Assembly (NCBI RefSeq): GCF_018687095.1
Contig: NZ_CP061286.1
Span: 1,488,001 to 1,552,000 of the forward strand
Length of the DNA stretch: 64,000 nucleotides
Direction of reading: 5' to 3'
Source of the DNA: Polynucleobacter sp. MWH-UH25E
GTDB taxonomy: Bacteria; Pseudomonadota; Gammaproteobacteria; Burkholderiales; Burkholderiaceae
The stretch's first letter is position 1, and every line of letters starts with the position of its first letter. The notes under the pieces are model-generated. The model was not told the origin of the DNA and ran no database searches. It saw nothing but the letters and a program-made list of their open reading frames with translations. The position numbers and the translations under genes are program-made. Positions 34,221-42,546 of the stretch are shown here, one piece after another.

Positions 34221-34235
34221 TCGGCCCCAATCTCT

Positions 34236-34823
34236 ATGAGTACAACGCTATTAGTTTATTTGCATGGGTTTCGTTCTTCGCCTCGATCCAGTAAGGCGAT
34301 GATGACGGGCGAGGGAATTAAATCCATTTCCAATTCAGAAAATCCAATCGAATGGTATTGCCCACAATTACTTGCATCCCCCAAGGAGAGCATGGCCATG
34401 GTCGAGGATTACATTAAGCGATCTGGTGCCGATCAAATGGTTGTTGTGGGTTCATCATTAGGTGGATTCTATGCAAATTACCTTGCTGAAAAATATGGCT
34501 GCAAGGCTATCGTTTTAAATCCTGCAGTTAGGGCGGCTAGAGAGTTGGCTCCACACGTTGGCATGATGACTGCTTATGATAGTGATGAGCCTTTTGACTT
34601 TCGCCCTGAATACATTGATGAACTTAGAGCTTTGCAGGTCGAAAAAATTAGCAATCCATCCCGGTATTTTTTGATTGCCGCCAAGGGTGATGAGCTCCTA
34701 GACTGGCAAGAGATGGTTGGCTTTTACCCAGGAGCTAAACACCTTGTACTTGAAGGTAGCGACCATGGAATTGCGGAATATGCAGACCATCTTCCGCAAG
34801 TATTGAAATTTATCTCCACCTAA
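34236..34823 (+). CDS. YqiA/YcfP-family alpha/beta esterase
   Basis: The 195-residue protein has the short alpha/beta-hydrolase layout of YqiA/YcfP: LLVYLHGFRSSPRS at the start, nucleophile VVGSSLGGFYA, an acid in AAKGDELLDW and His in GSDHGIAEY. Enzymes of this type hydrolyse short acyl esters in vitro; the natural substrate is unknown. It is the third gene after hyi and glxR, with no obvious metabolic link. Confidence 0.88.
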   Translation: MSTTLLVYLHGFRSSPRSSKAMMTGEGIKSISNSENPIEWYCPQLLASPKESMAMVEDYIKRSGADQMVVVGSSLGGFYANYLAEKYGCKAIVLNPAVRAARELAPHVGMMTAYDSDEPFDFRPEYIDELRALQVEKISNPSRYFLIAAKGDELLDWQEMVGFYPGAKHLVLEGSDHGIAEYADHLPQVLKFIST

Positions 34824-34922
34824 AAAATTTCCTCTGTTGATTGCATTTTCCTTCTTCGGTAAGATGTTCAAAACGACCGCTTGAGGATAGAGCTTATAGA
34901 GGCGGCCTAGAAAGGAGAGATT

Positions 34923-35492
34923 GTGCTGAGCATCTTGAAATTAGACGCTGGTGGCATTCCCCAAGGCTGGGTGAACGCAGAAGGCGCTACTAAGCATTAT
35001 GCAGAGAGTAGTGTTCTTTGGACTTTGGGTGATCCCATTATGCGTATGCGTGGCGGCATATCACGAGTCAGTGGTACGCAATCCATTATTGAGCTCCATT
35101 CCATCATTGCCGTTAAGGGCAGTTCAAAAATTAATCTTTTTGATGTAGCCCCAATAATTACTAAACACAAATTGTTTAAACGCGATCGCGGTCTCTGCGC
35201 TTATTGTGGAGATGCAATTTCTGAGAGCTGTGCAGAAGCTGAGCATATTATTCCCAATAGCAAGGGTGGAAAATATTCTTGGATGAATCTAGCCATTTCA
35301 TGCAGGCCATGCAATCAACGCAAGGGCAATCGAACTCCCGAGCAGGCTGGAATGAGTTTGCTGTATGCGCCGTATCTACCCAGCCTCTATGAAGATATGA
35401 TTCTGAAGGGGCGCAATATCTTGGCGGATCAAATGGATTTCTTAGCGGCAAATCTTCCCAAAAATAGCCGCCTCCTCGAGGGTCTCACATAA
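34923..35492 (+). CDS. Stand-alone HNH endonuclease (GTG start)
   Basis: A 189-residue protein with a C-terminal HNH zinc-finger nuclease: LFKRDRGLCAYCGD (first CxxC), AEHIIPNSKGG (the HNH histidines), NLAISCRPCNQRKGN (second CxxC). The N-terminal 75 residues have no known domain. Start is GTG at 34923, 7 nt after AAGGAG. It is preceded by a 99-nt gap with a TATAGA-type -10 candidate. Such HNH genes are common single genes in Burkholderiales and are not flanked here by mobile or restriction genes, so a housekeeping role in DNA repair is as likely as a selfish one. Confidence 0.85.
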   Translation: MLSILKLDAGGIPQGWVNAEGATKHYAESSVLWTLGDPIMRMRGGISRVSGTQSIIELHSIIAVKGSSKINLFDVAPIITKHKLFKRDRGLCAYCGDAISESCAEAEHIIPNSKGGKYSWMNLAISCRPCNQRKGNRTPEQAGMSLLYAPYLPSLYEDMILKGRNILADQMDFLAANLPKNSRLLEGLT

Positions 35493-35523
35493 AATCGGCG
35501 CTTTGCTAGTATTGCGATCTAGT

Positions 35524-36516
35524 ATGAGCTCACTTTTTCGCAAACAATCTTTGTGTGTACTTCTAATTGCATTGCTCCTGTCCTTGTTGGGGCATCTCGT
35601 TCTATTTTTTGGCTTGCCATTCATTTCCTTTTCTACCACTTCGGATGTCTCTGATGATTTGATCATCAGATCTGAATTGAAATCGGAGCCTCCGAAGAAA
35701 ATTCAAATGACTAGTGCTCCCAAACGGAAACCTAAGGAGCAAAGTTCTTCAAATGATTTGTTGAATAACCAATCCTCATACTCAAGCGCCCAAGGAGGCG
35801 CATTCAACCAGGCTGGAGTTCCATTTAAGCTGCCAGAATCAGGGACCATTTATTACGATTCCTTCGTTGATGGTCAAAAGTTCCAAACAGGCGAAATTGA
35901 TTGGATTGTGGATGGCAACTTCTATCGTCTATACGTAAACATTCCTTATGCATTTGTTGGACCATTTATCTTTGAATCAAGAGGAACCGTTGACTCATTC
36001 GGCATTGCCCCAGCTATTTATTGGTCACAACGTGGCACTAGAGCGCCTCGTTATTCCCGCTTTGATCGAGATCTAAATGGAGGAGGGCAGATGTTCTTTT
36101 CGGAGAAGCCCGAATTTACCCCCAATATTGTTCCGGGTACTCAAGATCGATTTAGTCTAATGTTTCAATTAGCATCGCTTCTTAACGGTGACAGCAAAAT
36201 TGATGAGCCAGGAACTATTCGATCCATTCCCGTTGTTGATTACAACACCCTAGATCAGTGGCATTTCAAAAGCTATGGGGAGGCCATTAACGAAGACATA
36301 CCGAGCTTAGGTAAGTCAGTAAATCGACATTACGCATTGATGCAACGAGAAAACGACCCTTATAAACGACAGGTAGACATTTGGTTAGCAAAAGACTTAG
36401 AGTGGCTTCCTGGGCGCATTCGCTCACTCGAGGCTAATGGACGGGTGCTTGAGCTGGTCTTTAAACAAAAGAATCCAATCGCCCTAAATCCAAGCCCAAT
36501 ACCTGGATTTAACTAA
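35524..36516 (+). CDS. DUF3108-domain protein with an N-terminal membrane anchor
   Basis: The 330-residue product starts with one transmembrane helix (about residues 9-30), followed by a Lys/Pro/Ser-rich linker (55-90) and a DUF3108-type beta domain (about 105-320; SGTIYYDSFVDGQKFQTGEIDW, YRLYVNIP, RYSRFDRDL). The function of DUF3108 is unknown; the fold is thought to be periplasmic. A TonB-like membrane/linker/periplasm layout is notable. It starts 31 nt after the HNH gene and its stop codon overlaps the convergent channel gene by 4 nt. Confidence 0.85.
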   Translation: MSSLFRKQSLCVLLIALLLSLLGHLVLFFGLPFISFSTTSDVSDDLIIRSELKSEPPKKIQMTSAPKRKPKEQSSSNDLLNNQSSYSSAQGGAFNQAGVPFKLPESGTIYYDSFVDGQKFQTGEIDWIVDGNFYRLYVNIPYAFVGPFIFESRGTVDSFGIAPAIYWSQRGTRAPRYSRFDRDLNGGGQMFFSEKPEFTPNIVPGTQDRFSLMFQLASLLNGDSKIDEPGTIRSIPVVDYNTLDQWHFKSYGEAINEDIPSLGKSVNRHYALMQRENDPYKRQVDIWLAKDLEWLPGRIRSLEANGRVLELVFKQKNPIALNPSPIPGFN

Positions 36517-37031
36517 CCTCCAATGCTTCCGTTTTGGGAACTGCTTTTATTAATTAGCGATCCCATCATGGTGTACAAGGCTGCGCCAGACATGGATACG
36601 GCAAAAATGCCCGTGAAAGAGATGATGATTGGCAATATGCGCCATTGTTCAGTCAGCTTGTAATCACCATAACCGACGGTTGTATACATTTCGCCAGCAA
36701 AGAAGAAAGTTTGCGGGTTTGTAGGAAATACCTTCATGCCTACGCAAATGTAGGCCCAAATGATAATTTCAGAGAAATGGATGGCTATAACTAAGAAGAT
36801 TGCTATGAAATAGGAAAGAAAGCTTGCCCCAAAAATTCTATGGCGAGTCATTACGCCGTCAATCCAATGAAATGCACCAGCAATTCCTAAAACAATAATT
36901 GCGTGAACTGCCAGCATTAGACATGCGCTGATCAATACTATCCATATATGACTATTGGCGATATCCGCATTGATCTCGTTGAATAGAGTGACAAAGCTCG
37001 GAAGGTCAGCGTTCTGAATGAAGTTGAACAT
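36513..37031 (-). CDS. Potassium-channel-like membrane protein
   Basis: The 172-residue protein has three hydrophobic helices (about 29-52, 70-97, 133-158) and a pore loop with the full potassium selectivity filter TTVGYGD at residues 117-123. No RCK or cyclic-nucleotide domain follows, so gating must come from the membrane part. The gene stands alone on the minus strand; its stop codon overlaps that of the convergent DUF3108 gene within CTAA at 36513-36516. Confidence 0.88.
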   Translation of the reverse strand: MFNFIQNADLPSFVTLFNEINADIANSHIWIVLISACLMLAVHAIIVLGIAGAFHWIDGVMTRHRIFGASFLSYFIAIFLVIAIHFSEIIIWAYICVGMKVFPTNPQTFFFAGEMYTTVGYGDYKLTEQWRILPIIISFTGIFAVSMSGAALYTMMGSLINKSSSQNGSIGG

Positions 37032-37100
37032 GGCTAGGTTTATATGCTTTATTACAAAGATATCTTATTTGACATAATAATGATTATACGCAAATAGCAA

Positions 37101-37811
37101 TTATGAGGCTTTAGTAGGAAGTTGTTTTAAAGGGCCTGGATATGGCTGCTTATATAACTTCAGCCAGCGTGATTTAAGGCCGTCAGCAATCCAGGGCTTA
37201 TCGTAGATATCAGCAATATCAATAGCCGAGAACCCCTGTGTATTACGCAAACGAATATCAGCGCCGTTCTCAAGCAGGAAGCGGATAAGATCCTCATTGC
37301 CAGACTGAACAGCCATCATTAATGGTGTCGTACCATTCAAGGCATTTGAATCTACTACGGCACCATTTGCCACGAGAAACTTAGCAACATCCAGATTTCC
37401 TTTGGCGCATGCGTAATGTAGAGGTGTCCAGCCAATATGGTCAATGCGAGCCTTGTTTTGCAGAACTAGTGTTTTGACTACAGGCAAATCTCCTTCAATG
37501 GAGGCCATCATTAGAGGCGTTTCACCATATTTATTCGATAAATCTACGTCAATATTGCGGTTTTGAAGTAACAATTCTGTAACCTTGGCAGATCGGTCCT
37601 TGATAGCCAATACCAGCATGGGGTTGCCCTTTGAATCCACCGTATTTGGGCTGACACCCTTGGAAATCAAAGATTTCACTTCAGAAACATCATCAAATTT
37701 CGCTGCTTTTGCAAAATCTTCTGCTTGCGATGGAGTTTGGGCGAATGTCTGGAGACTCGCTACACTAAAAAGAAAGCTAAAAGTAATGGACTGAATCTTA
37801 AGTAAATACAT
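37101..37811 (-). CDS. Exported ankyrin-repeat protein
   Basis: A 236-residue protein with a signal peptide (cleavage near residue 25, FAQ-T) and about five ankyrin repeats between residues 40 and 205 (for instance GWTPLHYACAKGNLDVAKFLVANGA and GTTPLMMAVQSGNEDLIRFLLENGA). A C-terminal segment KPWIADGLKSRWLKLYKQPYPGP is not a repeat. Its start shares one base with the tatD stop (TAATG), so translation is coupled. Periplasmic ankyrin proteins in proteobacteria sometimes pair with catalases or act as inhibitors; nothing here fixes the partner. Confidence 0.88.
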   Translation of the reverse strand: MYLLKIQSITFSFLFSVASLQTFAQTPSQAEDFAKAAKFDDVSEVKSLISKGVSPNTVDSKGNPMLVLAIKDRSAKVTELLLQNRNIDVDLSNKYGETPLMMASIEGDLPVVKTLVLQNKARIDHIGWTPLHYACAKGNLDVAKFLVANGAVVDSNALNGTTPLMMAVQSGNEDLIRFLLENGADIRLRNTQGFSAIDIADIYDKPWIADGLKSRWLKLYKQPYPGPLKQLPTKAS

Positions 37812-38602
37812 TATTTAATTACTCTATTTATTTGAAAACATTGATAAAAATTCTTTGCAGTCTGATCTGCAAGAACATCAACAGGTACATATTTAAGATT
37901 CGCAACAAATTCACCCACTTTGGATACCCAAGCTGGTTCATTGGTTTTGCCGCGATACGGAATGGGTGCCAAATATGGGGAATCAGTCTCAATTAGGATA
38001 CGTTCAAGGGGGATTTTCTTGCAAGTCTCTTGAAGCTCTCTAGCGCTCTTAAAGGTCACAATTCCAGAAAAAGAGATATAAAAGCCTAAATCCATTGCCT
38101 GCTTAGCCACTTCATAGCTTTCGGTAAAGCAATGCATTACACCGCCGATAGCATCAGCACCCTCCTCTTTCATGATTTGAATGGTATCGGCTGAAGCTGA
38201 ACGGGTATGAATGATTAATGGTTTCCTGACCTTTAAAGCAGCGCGGATGTGAGTTCTAAATCGATCACGTTGCCACTCCATGGAATCATAGCTTCGATCT
38301 CCCATGCGGTAGTAATCGAGGCCAGTTTCACCAATTGCGACAATTTTGGGATTTGCAGAAGCGGTATCTACTAAAAATTCTTCTGTAGGCTCTGGAGTAT
38401 CTTCATAATCTGGATGGACTCCTACCGAGGCATACAGATTGTCATGCTCCTGAGCCAGTTTCAGGACATTAGGAAAATCTGGAATATCTACTGAAACACA
38501 AAGTGCATGAGTTACTTTGGCAGCTTCCATGTTCGCCAATACTTCAGGTAGGCGGCTTTGGAACTCTGGAAAATCGAGATGGCAATGGGAATCAATGAAC
38601 AT
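37811..38602 (-). CDS. TatD-family metal-dependent deoxyribonuclease
   Basis: A 263-residue TIM-barrel hydrolase of the TatD/YcfH group: HCHLDFPEF near the N-terminus, GETGLDYYR, HTRSA, GVMHCFT and ETDSPYLAP, which together form the metal site. Two starts are possible; 38602 (MFIDSHCHLD) is the family N-terminus. TAAAAT lies 7 nt before it, while 38611 would add three residues. It lies between holB and the ankyrin gene; holB-ycfH linkage is common in proteobacteria. Confidence 0.92.
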   Translation of the reverse strand: MFIDSHCHLDFPEFQSRLPEVLANMEAAKVTHALCVSVDIPDFPNVLKLAQEHDNLYASVGVHPDYEDTPEPTEEFLVDTASANPKIVAIGETGLDYYRMGDRSYDSMEWQRDRFRTHIRAALKVRKPLIIHTRSASADTIQIMKEEGADAIGGVMHCFTESYEVAKQAMDLGFYISFSGIVTFKSARELQETCKKIPLERILIETDSPYLAPIPYRGKTNEPAWVSKVGEFVANLKYVPVDVLADQTAKNFYQCFQINRVIK

Positions 38603-38643
38603 GAGCCCCATTTTAGACTGTCTGGGTTGGTTAAGGACCTAGT

Positions 38644-39777
38644 CTAGACCTCAAAAACTTGTTGGTATTGAGACAGTAAAGCTTCAAGTTGGATACGGGC
38701 GGCCAAGGGGTGATTTTCAGATCGTCGGGCTTGAATGAGAGATTTCCAAAATTGAAGCAGTTTTATAGTGTGGGCTGATTGCGAGAGACTCATCAGCGTA
38801 CTAATATGCTTTGGGTAGTACCGGGGTATGCTACCGCCATTCACCAGTTGAAGATCCGAAACCCAGCGTTGCATAGTGGCCAATAGGAATGCATATTGCG
38901 CCTTATGAATTTTCTCTGAAGTTTCCAGCCAATTAATTCGACCGCCCTGCGCCATGGATTGAAGCAACAGTCGAGATGCTGCAATAGAGATAGTGAGTTC
39001 ATCCTTGTCATCTTTGTAATGTCTAGCAATCAAGGATTCCAGAACCGCATAGGGTGCCCCGCCCTGCTCGTCATAAATAGTTTCAACATCGCTATCAGCA
39101 ACGTTGATTTCTGGAGAAGCGCTTAGTTGGGATTTAAGCCAGGCTAAGCCAGCCGATCGGTCGGGTCTAGGAGCGGTTAATAATCTGCAACGCGAACGTA
39201 TTGTTGGAAGAACCCGATCTACCCTATCAGCCAATAAGATAAAAATAGTTTTATTTGGCGGTTCCTCAAGGGACTTGAGCAAGGTATTAGCAGAGTCAGA
39301 GCGCAACATCTCCAACGGATAAATCAAAATGACGCGATTGCCGCCTCGATGGGATCCTATGGATAGGCCCTCAATGGCGCTTCTGGTCTCCTCTATTGAA
39401 ATATTCTTTTTTTCTTTTTTTTCGTTAGGTTCTGAATCGTTATCTTTTGTATTGCGTGATTTCTTGGTTGGCTCATCCGATTCGTAGTCTGATTGTGGCA
39501 GCAATTTGCGATGAGTTTCTGGGACCAAAGCCGTAAAGTCTGGATGATTTCCTGTATTAAACCAATGACAACCATCGCATAGATTGCATGGCTTTCCTAA
39601 TGGATTGGTGGATTCGCATAACAACGCTTTGGCTAGCTCGATAGCGAATGCGAATTTACCTATTCCAGATTGCCCATGAATCAAAACAGCATTGGGAAAA
39701 TGATCAAAATCCAAGCTCGACCACAGCTGCTTAAGCCACGGAGCAATTTTGATTTCTTGTTCAATAGCAGGAATCAT
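38644..39777 (-). CDS. holB: DNA polymerase III delta' subunit
   Basis: The delta' subunit is part of the clamp loader. The 377-residue protein has the degenerate P-loop GQSGIGKFAF, a zinc-finger region with CNLCDGC and a sensor segment SLEEPPN. A lysine/glutamate/asparagine-rich insert at about residues 98-125 is uncommon; in the DNA it corresponds to long runs of T and C on the plus strand (39405-39422). tmk lies 10 nt upstream and tatD 41 nt downstream. Confidence 0.93.
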   Translation of the reverse strand: MIPAIEQEIKIAPWLKQLWSSLDFDHFPNAVLIHGQSGIGKFAFAIELAKALLCESTNPLGKPCNLCDGCHWFNTGNHPDFTALVPETHRKLLPQSDYESDEPTKKSRNTKDNDSEPNEKKEKKNISIEETRSAIEGLSIGSHRGGNRVILIYPLEMLRSDSANTLLKSLEEPPNKTIFILLADRVDRVLPTIRSRCRLLTAPRPDRSAGLAWLKSQLSASPEINVADSDVETIYDEQGGAPYAVLESLIARHYKDDKDELTISIAASRLLLQSMAQGGRINWLETSEKIHKAQYAFLLATMQRWVSDLQLVNGGSIPRYYPKHISTLMSLSQSAHTIKLLQFWKSLIQARRSENHPLAARIQLEALLSQYQQVFEV

Positions 39778-39787
39778 TAAATGTCGA

Positions 39788-40417
39788 TCAAATCTTTATT
39801 TCTAGACCCTCTAACCCGTTCCAGATTGCTTCTGGGGTTTGGGTCGCATCTACCAAATGAAAGCGCTTTGGATTTTCTTTGGCTCGCCTCAAATACTCTT
39901 GCCGAACCTTTTCAAAAAAGTTGAGATCCATTTTTTCGAATTTGTCTGGAGCGCGTACTTTTGAGCGACGAGCCTCTGCCACTTCACCGGGCAAATCAAA
40001 CAATATAGTTAAATTTGGTTGAAGCAATGAGCCATCTGATTGGCCCTGAACCCAACGTTCTAGATCATTTAATTTGGTGATGCTCAAACCCCGACCTCCC
40101 CCTTGGTATGCAAAACTGGCATCAGTAAATCGATCTGAAATCACAATCTTTCCAGCCTTTAAGGCGGGCTCAATCACCTGTGCAATATGCTCGCGTCGCG
40201 CTGCAAACATAAGGAGCGCTTCTGTTTCAATATTCATGGGAGAGTCAAGCAACAGGCTTCGCAGTTGTTCGCCCAAAGCAGTTCCGCCAGGTTCGCGAGT
40301 TACAACCACCTCTCGTTCTGGGTGGCGACCTTGCATCAACTTGCAAAAGCTATCGATGTGCGTACTTTTTCCCGCACCATCAATGCCCTCAAAACTAATG
40401 AAATATCCTGAATTCAT
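39788..40417 (-). CDS. tmk: Thymidylate kinase
   Basis: Tmk phosphorylates dTMP to dTDP. The 209-residue protein has P-loop FEGIDGAGKSTH, the DR(F/Y/H) motif SDRFTDAS and a LID with basic residues. The order mltG-tmk-holB is widely conserved. 20 nt separate it from mltG. Confidence 0.97.
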   Translation of the reverse strand: MNSGYFISFEGIDGAGKSTHIDSFCKLMQGRHPEREVVVTREPGGTALGEQLRSLLLDSPMNIETEALLMFAARREHIAQVIEPALKAGKIVISDRFTDASFAYQGGGRGLSITKLNDLERWVQGQSDGSLLQPNLTILFDLPGEVAEARRSKVRAPDKFEKMDLNFFEKVRQEYLRRAKENPKRFHLVDATQTPEAIWNGLEGLEIKI

Positions 40418-40437
40418 AATTATATAAGTCTATTTTG

Positions 40438-41505
40438 CTAATCTGATTTAGGCATTAATTTGCGTTGATATCGATCAACGGCCGATTCATGCTCATTCAG
40501 CGTATCTGAAAAGTGGCTGCTACCATCGCCCTTTGCGACAAAATATAAAGCCTTGCTTTGTGCGGGATGTGTAGCAGACAAAAGCGATTCTTTGCTAGGC
40601 ATGGCTATAGGGGTTGGTGGTAGACCTTTGCGCATATAGGTATTGTAGGGACTATCTTTGCGTAGATCTGCTTTACGCAGATTACCGTCAAATCGAGGCC
40701 CAATACCATAAATGACGGTTGGATCGGTTTGGAGCATCATCCCTTTATTAAGCCTATTTACAAAAACAGCTGCAATTAAGTCTCTATCGCTAGATTTACC
40801 AGTTTCTTTTTCAATAATTGAGGAAAGTATCAATAAATCGTAGGGGCTATTTAGTGGCAAACCAGGTGATCTTTGCTGCCATGCCAGGTCAAGCTGCCTT
40901 TGCATGGCCTGAGATGCGCGTTGATAGATGTTGATATCAATCTCATCGGGATCAAAGACGTATGTATCCGGATAAAAAATACCTTCGTCACTCGAATAGT
41001 TAAGTTTTAATGCCTGCAGTAACGCTTTTGAGCTAATACCCTTTGTTTGATGGATTAGTGCAGGGTGTGAGTCTATTAAATTACGGACCTGCCAAATTGT
41101 CATGCCTGGGATGATTGCGATACTCTCGCGTACTCGATCACCGCGTGCTATCTGTAGCAATACCTTTCCAAGGCTGGCACCTTTGGGTAGCAGATAAGTT
41201 CCTGGCTTTAGTTTTGATCCAACAAATAAGGCTCGCGCACTTATTTGAAAAGGAAGGCTTGAAAGAATCAGCCCCTGCTCTTTTAGCTGTTCTGAAATAC
41301 TTGCTAGACCAGATTGAGGGGCAATCTTTACCTTGTACGCTAAATCATTCTGCGCATTAGAGTAACTTGGCACCACCGGCCATAAGAAGATGGCAGCATA
41401 AATGGTAACTACAAATCCAATGAGGGCTAAAGTGTAAGAAAGCAGCTTGGGGGCTTTGGACTTCTTTCGGTGAAAAAGAGACCTTCCCTGAATTTTTTTA
41501 CGCAT
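40438..41505 (-). CDS. mltG: Endolytic murein transglycosylase MltG
   Basis: MltG cleaves nascent glycan strands in the periplasm and so helps to end peptidoglycan chains. The 355-residue product has a basic N-terminus, one transmembrane helix (about 24-46), a LysM-like region and the YceG catalytic domain with the conserved Glu in SSIIEKETG and MLQTDPTVIYG. First gene of mltG-tmk-holB-tatD-ankyrin. TATCAT (41517-41512, minus) is 6 nt before its ATG. Confidence 0.95.
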   Translation of the reverse strand: MRKKIQGRSLFHRKKSKAPKLLSYTLALIGFVVTIYAAIFLWPVVPSYSNAQNDLAYKVKIAPQSGLASISEQLKEQGLILSSLPFQISARALFVGSKLKPGTYLLPKGASLGKVLLQIARGDRVRESIAIIPGMTIWQVRNLIDSHPALIHQTKGISSKALLQALKLNYSSDEGIFYPDTYVFDPDEIDINIYQRASQAMQRQLDLAWQQRSPGLPLNSPYDLLILSSIIEKETGKSSDRDLIAAVFVNRLNKGMMLQTDPTVIYGIGPRFDGNLRKADLRKDSPYNTYMRKGLPPTPIAMPSKESLLSATHPAQSKALYFVAKGDGSSHFSDTLNEHESAVDRYQRKLMPKSD

Positions 41506-41510
41506 CAGGC

Positions 41511-41517
41511 TATGATA
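41511..41517. promoter_or_regulatory. Symmetric shared -10 core between mltG and ygfZ
   Basis: TATGATA reads as TATGAT on the plus strand (9 nt before the ygfZ ATG) and TATCAT on the minus strand (6 nt before the mltG ATG). The entire gap between the start codons is 20 nt. One core therefore appears to serve both directions. Confidence 0.5.
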
Positions 41518-41525
41518 AAAGGAAG

Positions 41526-42530
41526 ATGACTACTAAGGACCAAAACTCCCTTGAACGCGATATGCCAATTGATATCGGGCTTTGTGCCCTACCCGACTGG
41601 GGCTTGATTTTCGTTGAGGGGTCTGATGCTGTTAGTTTTCTACAAAATCAACTAACCAATTCCGTTTTAGGCCTGAATAAGACCATTCCACCTGAAATGG
41701 CGCGTACGCCATCTTCAGTTAGATTAGCTGGATACTGCAGCCCAAAAGGAAGATTGCTAGCTAGTGCTTGGCTAACATTAGCTCCAAGAGACTCTTCTTC
41801 AGAGGATCGATTTGCGCTGTTTATTTCTAAAGATATCGCTGCAAGCACTGCTAAACGTTTATCAATGTACGTATTGCGTTCTAAAGTAAAGGTAATTGAT
41901 GTATCGAATGATTGGAGTGTTTTAGGATTTTGCTCCACAGACAATCAGTTAAATCCATTGACACTTGAAGACTCGCAAATTGGCCTTCAACTTCCTGATG
42001 TTCGAGTCCATGATCAAGTCTATGGTCGAGCATTAATTGCCCAACCCAATTCTACAGACCCAAAAGTCATTCAAAATGAAATTTTTGAAACTTGGAATGA
42101 CTTAGAGGTTCTTAGTGCCATCCCTAGAATTGTTCAGGCGACGCAAGAGCAATTTGTGCCGCAAATGATTAATTTCGAGTCCGTAGCGGGGGTGGATTTC
42201 AAAAAGGGGTGTTATCCAGGCCAAGAAATTGTGGCCCGCAGTCAGTATCGTGGCGTTATTAAACGACGCTTAAGATTGGCTCATGTTTCGAGGGATCAAC
42301 TTAATGGGGCTTCTTTTAATCCTGGCGTCGAGATTTTTCATGGGGATGATGCTAGCCAGCCGGCCGGAATCGTTGTTTTATCAGCGCAAAGTGTTTTTGA
42401 CCCCAGCCGCATAGACCTTCAAATTGAGTGCAAATTGGAAGCCCTGAAGCATGGGGAAATACGACTAGGAAGTATCGATGGGCCTGTGTTAAAAATGGAT
42501 CCATTGCCCTACCCTTTGATCGAAATTTAA
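41526..42530 (+). CDS. ygfZ: Folate-binding protein YgfZ (Fe-S cluster/tRNA modification factor)
   Basis: YgfZ supports Fe-S enzymes such as MiaB. The 334-residue protein belongs to the GcvT-like family; it has the signature KGCYPGQEIVARSQYRG with the conserved Cys, and an N-terminal segment DWGLIFVEGSDAVSFLQNQLTN. Divergent from mltG with a 20-nt gap. An NRDE protein follows after 16 nt. Confidence 0.92.
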   Translation: MTTKDQNSLERDMPIDIGLCALPDWGLIFVEGSDAVSFLQNQLTNSVLGLNKTIPPEMARTPSSVRLAGYCSPKGRLLASAWLTLAPRDSSSEDRFALFISKDIAASTAKRLSMYVLRSKVKVIDVSNDWSVLGFCSTDNQLNPLTLEDSQIGLQLPDVRVHDQVYGRALIAQPNSTDPKVIQNEIFETWNDLEVLSAIPRIVQATQEQFVPQMINFESVAGVDFKKGCYPGQEIVARSQYRGVIKRRLRLAHVSRDQLNGASFNPGVEIFHGDDASQPAGIVVLSAQSVFDPSRIDLQIECKLEALKHGEIRLGSIDGPVLKMDPLPYPLIEI

Positions 42531-42546
42531 AAAGCCCGCCAATACT

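Noticed and set aside
34923..35492. HNH gene considered as a homing endonuclease or part of a restriction system
   Set aside because: No intron, intein, methylase or phage gene is adjacent and the flanking genes are intact.
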